NCBI RefSeq assembly: GCF_000214375.1
Contig: NC_015578.1
Location: forward strand, 1,116,001 to 1,180,000
Direction of reading: 5' to 3'
DNA: 64,000 nucleotides
Source of the DNA: Treponema primitia ZAS-2
GTDB taxonomy: Bacteria; Spirochaetota; Spirochaetia; Treponematales; Breznakiellaceae
Position 1 is the first letter of the stretch. The number at the start of each line of letters is the position of its first letter. The position numbers and the translations under genes were made by a program. This document shows, one piece after another, positions 61,401 to 64,000 of the stretch. The notes below the pieces were generated by a model. The model was not told the origin of the DNA, made no database searches, and saw only the letters and a list, made by a program, of their open reading frames with translations.

Positions 61401-61706
61401 GGAAATATCCGGAATGTAGACAGTATCCGCCTGGCCAGGGAATTCCAGGATAACCGCCCCCTGATTTTTAACTCCGGGCATGGGGATGAGCTATCCTACG
61501 AAAACGCCCAATACCAGTTGGGGCTCTTTACCTATGCCCTGCTCCAGGGTTTGCAGGGCCAGGCGGATACCCGCCGGGACGGCCAGGTAACCATGGCGGA
61601 ACTGGACGCCTATGTGACGAAAACCGTATCGACCCTATCCGGGGGCCGACAGAACCCCTCCGCCTCAGGCGGCTATAAGGACTTTGTGGTTGCAGTGACA
61701 GAGTAG
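58476..61706 (+). CDS. WD40-repeat lipoprotein with caspase-like domain lacking the catalytic Cys
   Basis: 1076 residues. Lipobox CFSC near residue 22 anchors it outside the membrane. Residues about 45-640 hold 14 WD40 repeats (typical unit SPDGRYIASGSADRTVRLWD), enough for two seven-bladed propellers. A linker of about 190 residues is followed by a caspase/metacaspase-like (C14) domain from about residue 830: VFSIGVSRYDD, His917 in LSGHGVSD, and VFIDSSHTAG where active relatives read D-[AS]-C-H-[SA]; here Ser968 replaces the catalytic Cys. The domain is therefore probably a pseudo-enzyme or ligand-binding module. Repeat 13 carries an extra nine residues from a 35-bp palindrome (60182-60216). 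GGAGGGG precedes the ATG. Confidence 0.92.
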   Translation: MRSLIRNLLSGAVLLALCFSCASSGGARALRAAKVPIEQTKLYPQLGHSFPVSSVVFSPDNTLIISGAADNLVKIWDIESGRELWTLSGHSSTVKSVAVSPEGKHIVSGSLDNTIIIWDTENGRALQTLTGHGAAVYSVAYSPDGRYIASGSADRTVRLWDAESGQELRTFTGHSFWVNAVSFSPDSRYLASCSRDNTIRIWDVQSGRLLRSLSGHSDEVDALCYSPDGKFIASGSHDMTIKVWNAENGREMRTLEGHSGVVKSIAYSPDGRYIVSGSSVDATIKIWDAGTGQELNTIESTGIESLSYSPDGQRFASGSHDNSISVWSAAGGVELQKLSSRSSWARALAYSPDGKFIAAGSADRTIRIWEAGYGRVVRFLTGHTASVRALAYSPDGKYIASGGADNSVRVWNAETGQELWTLTDHSSVVRAVAYSPDGRFILSGSADNTLKIWDTETGLALRTLSGHGAPVNTLAYSPDGLYIASGSEDASIKIWEAETGLELRTLRGHDSWIINLAYSSNGRYIISGSMDRTMKVWDLESGEATDTLEGYSGEQQSGMALSPNGRFIAATTGGDATGSGVDSRTIRIRDADSGKLRFELTGHTNEIYALAYSPDGRFIASTSLDGTTRIWDSVVGRELAQFIGFNDDEWISVTPDGYYNSSFKGDGYFNIRRSGQVYGLDRYRPAFFKPALVQSRLQGLSTRSSRGFRGPNINGVSAPPDILVGEYEAGKLPVQISSRYLPLKMVKVFQNGRLLGNDVLGSLEGTGFKPAPTGLTVTGNAKKLDFILPLTLEGGTNTIEIVALDGFTEGRHFVELEGPPEQPEAEEELPKLWVFSIGVSRYDDPRINHLGFAAFDAREVLNFFKAQEGKQFGKVNTLFLSTGELLSPTWNNITQGLGAFFREVGSRDTVILFLSGHGVSDKEGNYHFLPSDLRLTEGNIPFEGTLSCQDINAALDIPGRKLVFIDSSHTAGIRAGNIRNVDSIRLAREFQDNRPLIFNSGHGDELSYENAQYQLGLFTYALLQGLQGQADTRRDGQVTMAELDAYVTKTVSTLSGGRQNPSASGGYKDFVVAVTE
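60182..60216. repeat. 35-bp perfect palindrome inside the WD40 gene
   Basis: Arms of 17 bp (60182-60198 and 60200-60216) around a single A, every base paired. It encodes extra residues within ATTGGDATGSGVDSRT in WD40 repeat 13, where other repeats have about nine fewer residues. It looks like a small palindromic insertion that kept the frame. Confidence 0.9.
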
Positions 61707-61720
61707 GGTGCGAAACCCTC

Positions 61721-62242
61721 TCAGTCCACTTTTTCCCAGAAGACGGTTTTTTCCAGGGGCGCTCGTTCGCCATGCCGGTCTGCGGGGCTTGCGTCATCCC
61801 CGGGGTAACCCAGCATCAGTATTGCTGCGGGAACCAGATTTTCCGGGATATTGAATTCTTTCACCAATACTGCAGGATCAAAGTGCATGACCCAGAGGGT
61901 TCCCAGGCCCAGTTCCACCGCCTGGTACATGAGCTGGGTAGTAACGATACTGGCATCAATTTCTCCGCTTTTGGCATCGTCGGCTTTTCTGACCCAGCAT
62001 AGGTTTGTATCATAACAGACGATGAATACCGCGGGGGCGCCGTTCCTGCAGGGGGTACTGGCATCAATTTTTTTAAGACCCTCCGCCCCGGTTACCGCCA
62101 GGATGCGCTGGGGCTGTTTATTTGCCGCAGTAGGGGCGATTCTCCCGGTTTCAAGGATAATGTTCAATTTTTCCCGTTCCACCGGTGTGTCCTTGTACTT
62201 GCGTACCGAATAACGGCTGAGGGCTAATTCTTTAAAAGTCAT
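61721..62242 (-). CDS. Nitroreductase-family flavoprotein
   Basis: 173 residues from the ATG at 62242 (AAGGAG seven bases upstream; a longer frame is not needed). FMN-binding marks: SRYSVRKYKDTPVEREKL (residues 8-25), RIAPTAANKQPQRILAV, and the C-terminal AAILMLGYPGDDASP. NAD(P)H-dependent reduction of nitro compounds, quinones or flavins; natural substrate unknown. Convergent with the WD40 gene (14-base gap) and downstream of the sugar oxidoreductase pair, 34 bases after it, possibly in the same transcript. Confidence 0.9.
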   Translation of the reverse strand: MTFKELALSRYSVRKYKDTPVEREKLNIILETGRIAPTAANKQPQRILAVTGAEGLKKIDASTPCRNGAPAVFIVCYDTNLCWVRKADDAKSGEIDASIVTTQLMYQAVELGLGTLWVMHFDPAVLVKEFNIPENLVPAAILMLGYPGDDASPADRHGERAPLEKTVFWEKVD

Positions 62243-62302
62243 GGGTGGGCTCCTTTTTTTAAGTATATCAGGAACCACCACAGGGTTAAAGGCCGGTTTG
62301 AG

Positions 62303-63277
62303 TTAAGCGGGCTCTCCGGGAAACCGTAATCCCCAGATGGCTCTTATGGCGTCCATGGTTTCCATCACCCGGATGATGTCCCGGTGGGGCATTTCAGGGC
62401 ATTCGGATGAACCGGATTCGATAGCTTTCCTGCAGGCTTCAACCTCATACTCAAAACCGGTCAGTTGCGGCGGAGGGTCAAATGAAGCAATGAGTTTATC
62501 ATCAGTATTATAAACCCGAATGCCCGCACAATTGTTAATGTTAAGAAATTCAATATAACCCTTATCGCCATATATAATGCCGCGCCGGTCACTCCGGTAC
62601 AGCATGCCAAACTGGAGGAAGGCAATTTTTCCATCATCATAGCTAAAGTTGACACTGCTCATGGCGTCTACCCCTGTTTTATAGGGGATCAGGGTTGAGC
62701 CGATTTTTTTAATTTTATCCCCAAAGTGCATCAGCGCAAAATTGACCGGGTATACCCCGATATCCAACAAGGCGCCCCCGCCCAATTCAAGTTTTCCCAG
62801 CCTCTCCACATTATGAACCGGGTACGCTAAATTTGCGGAAAGCGCATGGATTTCCCCTATTAAATTTTTTGCAAGTATTTCATCCATGGTTTTTCTCATG
62901 GGCATATACCGGGTCCAGATAGCTTCCGCCACCAGCAGTTTTTTCTCCCGTCCAAGGGCAAGTACTTCCTTTGCCTGAGCGGCATTCAGGGTAAAAGCCT
63001 TTTCGCAAAGGACATTTTTTCCGTTAAGAAGCGCCGCCTTTATCTGTTCCGCATGGTGGGAAATTGTTGTGGCAATATAAATTAAATCAACATTTTTGTC
63101 CTGATACAATTCTTCGTAGGACCCATAGGTATGGGGTATTTTGTATTTATCCGCAAACTCCCCGGCTCGTTTTAAATCCCTGGATGCCACGGCATAGGCC
63201 TTTGCGTTTTCCATCTGGTTTAAGGTTCTTGCCATGGTATTGGCAATATTTCCGGCTCCGATAATACCTACGTTCAT
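62303..63277 (-). CDS. Gfo/Idh/MocA-family oxidoreductase
   Basis: 324 residues from the ATG at 63277 (GGGAG upstream). N-terminal NAD(P) fold MNVGIIGAGNIANTMA, the family motif CEKAFTLNAAQAKE (the EKP motif has Phe-like variation: EKA here), and C-terminal beta-sheet domain with GALLDIGVYPVNFAL, which contains the Asp and Tyr of the usual GxxxDxGxY site. Oxidises or reduces sugars or sugar acids. Coding begins 34 bases after the stop of the KDG-kinase-like gene, so both are likely in one catabolic operon. Confidence 0.9.
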   Translation of the reverse strand: MNVGIIGAGNIANTMARTLNQMENAKAYAVASRDLKRAGEFADKYKIPHTYGSYEELYQDKNVDLIYIATTISHHAEQIKAALLNGKNVLCEKAFTLNAAQAKEVLALGREKKLLVAEAIWTRYMPMRKTMDEILAKNLIGEIHALSANLAYPVHNVERLGKLELGGGALLDIGVYPVNFALMHFGDKIKKIGSTLIPYKTGVDAMSSVNFSYDDGKIAFLQFGMLYRSDRRGIIYGDKGYIEFLNINNCAGIRVYNTDDKLIASFDPPPQLTGFEYEVEACRKAIESGSSECPEMPHRDIIRVMETMDAIRAIWGLRFPGEPA

Positions 63278-63311
63278 TTTAGTCTCCCTGGCACTTGGCC
63301 CGCGCGGACCC

Positions 63312-64000
63312 TCAGCGGACAATACGCCCGCTTGATGAGCCCTTCATCAGTGACAGTATTTCATCTTTTGTGGAAAAGTTAAAGTCCCCGTAAATTGAAT
63401 GGCATAAGCAGGAAGCTGCTACGGCAAATGAAACGACATCACAGTCGCTTTTAGACAATTCGGAATCCTGAAGCGCGTAAATCAAGCCGGCGGAAAACGA
63501 ATCCCCGCCGCCTATGCGGTCAACAATATTATGGATTTCGTAGGGGGTATAAACACCCTTGTTTTCCGGGGCAAAGCAGGGGGTGTCAGTTTTTTTGTTG
63601 TACAGCATGGCGCCCCAATTATTATGGCTGGCGGAAATGCTTTCTCTGAGCGTGAAGGCAACTTTTGATACATTCGGGTACTTTTCGGTGATTTGACGAG
63701 CCACATCGGGATATTTCCCCGTTTCAAGCTTACCCCCCGCAGCATCACTGTTGCCGGCTTTGATATTAAGCATATCGTCAGCGTCTTCCTCGTTACCGAT
63801 AACAATATCCGCGTGGGGTATTATTTTTGCCATAACCTTACGGGCCAGTTCCCTGGGCTTATAAGAATCGTCCCAATTCCAGAGTTTTTTGCGGAAGTTA
63901 AGGTCCACCGAAACAGTTACCCCCCTGTCCCGGGCCATTTTTACCCCAAGTTCCGCCGCCTCTGCGGCATTTTTTGAAAGCGCAGGGGTAATTCCGGTAA
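63312..64000 (-). CDS. PfkB-family sugar kinase, 2-keto-3-deoxygluconate kinase-like, 5' end cut
   Basis: About 229 codons of the C-terminal part; the start is beyond the right edge. The visible sequence opens GITPALSKNAAEAAELG, then VTVSVDLNFRKKLWNWDD, as in KdgK, and has the PfkB signature DRIGGGDSFSAGLIYAL near the end with the catalytic Asp. Predicted reaction: ATP-dependent phosphorylation of 2-keto-3-deoxygluconate in the breakdown of uronates or pectin. Next in the operon is the Gfo/Idh gene. Exact sugar acid uncertain among KDG-type kinases. Confidence 0.88.
   Translation of the reverse strand, partial: TGITPALSKNAAEAAELGVKMARDRGVTVSVDLNFRKKLWNWDDSYKPRELARKVMAKIIPHADIVIGNEEDADDMLNIKAGNSDAAGGKLETGKYPDVARQITEKYPNVSKVAFTLRESISASHNNWGAMLYNKKTDTPCFAPENKGVYTPYEIHNIVDRIGGGDSFSAGLIYALQDSELSKSDCDVVSFAVAASCLCHSIYGDFNFSTKDEILSLMKGSSSGRIVR

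Overview
The window looks like chromosomal DNA of a spirochaete of the Treponema type. Evidence: an EF-G with the sequence style of the spirochaete/mitochondrial EFG1 group, a bactofilin-M23-YaaR-PSP1 cell-envelope cluster, chemotaxis cheR and cheB, Lpt genes, secreted binding proteins whose mature ends begin near a Gly-Gly-Gly-Lys/Gln stretch rather than a lipobox, and several long proteins seen mainly in spirochaetes. Sigma-54 use, many sugar and peptide importers, GTP-type PEP carboxykinase and corrinoid-methyltransferase-like proteins would suit a gut-living fermentative or acetogenic treponeme (inference; no rRNA or phage gene is present to prove it). I found no tRNA, rRNA, CRISPR array or transposase gene.

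Layout. 1-3.5 kb: biotin synthesis (bioD, cut by the left edge), pckG and two small unknown genes. 3.7-9.1 kb: a beta-solenoid carbohydrate-binding lipoprotein behind a sigma-54 promoter, an orphan sugar-binding lipoprotein, an unknown helical protein, era and thrH. 9.1-9.65 kb: non-coding, with a 32-bp-arm inverted repeat. 9.65-20.1 kb: birA, a GerMN protein, ymdB (with an in-frame palindromic repeat array), an iron/phosphonate/polyamine-type ABC importer followed by a ChbG-like deacetylase, a DUF5312-like protein and RNase Y. 20.2-32.3 kb: a peptide-use island with an Opp importer, two tandemly duplicated peptide-binding proteins whose duplication scar can be read base by base, two tautomerase-like proteins, an aldo/keto reductase, an M29 aminopeptidase and an M20 dipeptidase. 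32.4-38.7 kb: a UroD-family protein, a MATE exporter, and the pyrG-lptC-lptA-lptB operon. 38.8-44.8 kb: cheR-cheB, a methyltransferase, and the M23-bactofilin-YaaR-PSP1 operon. 45.0-55.5 kb: a complete sugar-sensing and uptake locus (anchored binding protein, LytS/YesM-like kinase, YesN-like regulator, two more binding proteins, ATPase, permease, UroD/MtaA-like protein). 55.6-61.7 kb: EF-G, a RecA/KaiC-like ATPase and a 14-repeat WD40/caspase-like lipoprotein whose catalytic Cys is Ser. 61.7-64 kb: nitroreductase, Gfo/Idh oxidoreductase and a KDG-kinase-like protein cut by the right edge.

Three patterns run across the window. First, eight genes have little or no usable Shine-Dalgarno sequence but carry a promoter-like -10 hexamer 6-8 bases before the start codon, which suggests leaderless mRNAs. 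Second, small perfect or near-perfect palindromes occur between genes and also in frame inside genes (ymdB, the WD40 gene). Third, each importer operon places a strong stem-loop or promoter next to its binding-protein gene, which would set binding-protein dosage apart from the membrane parts.
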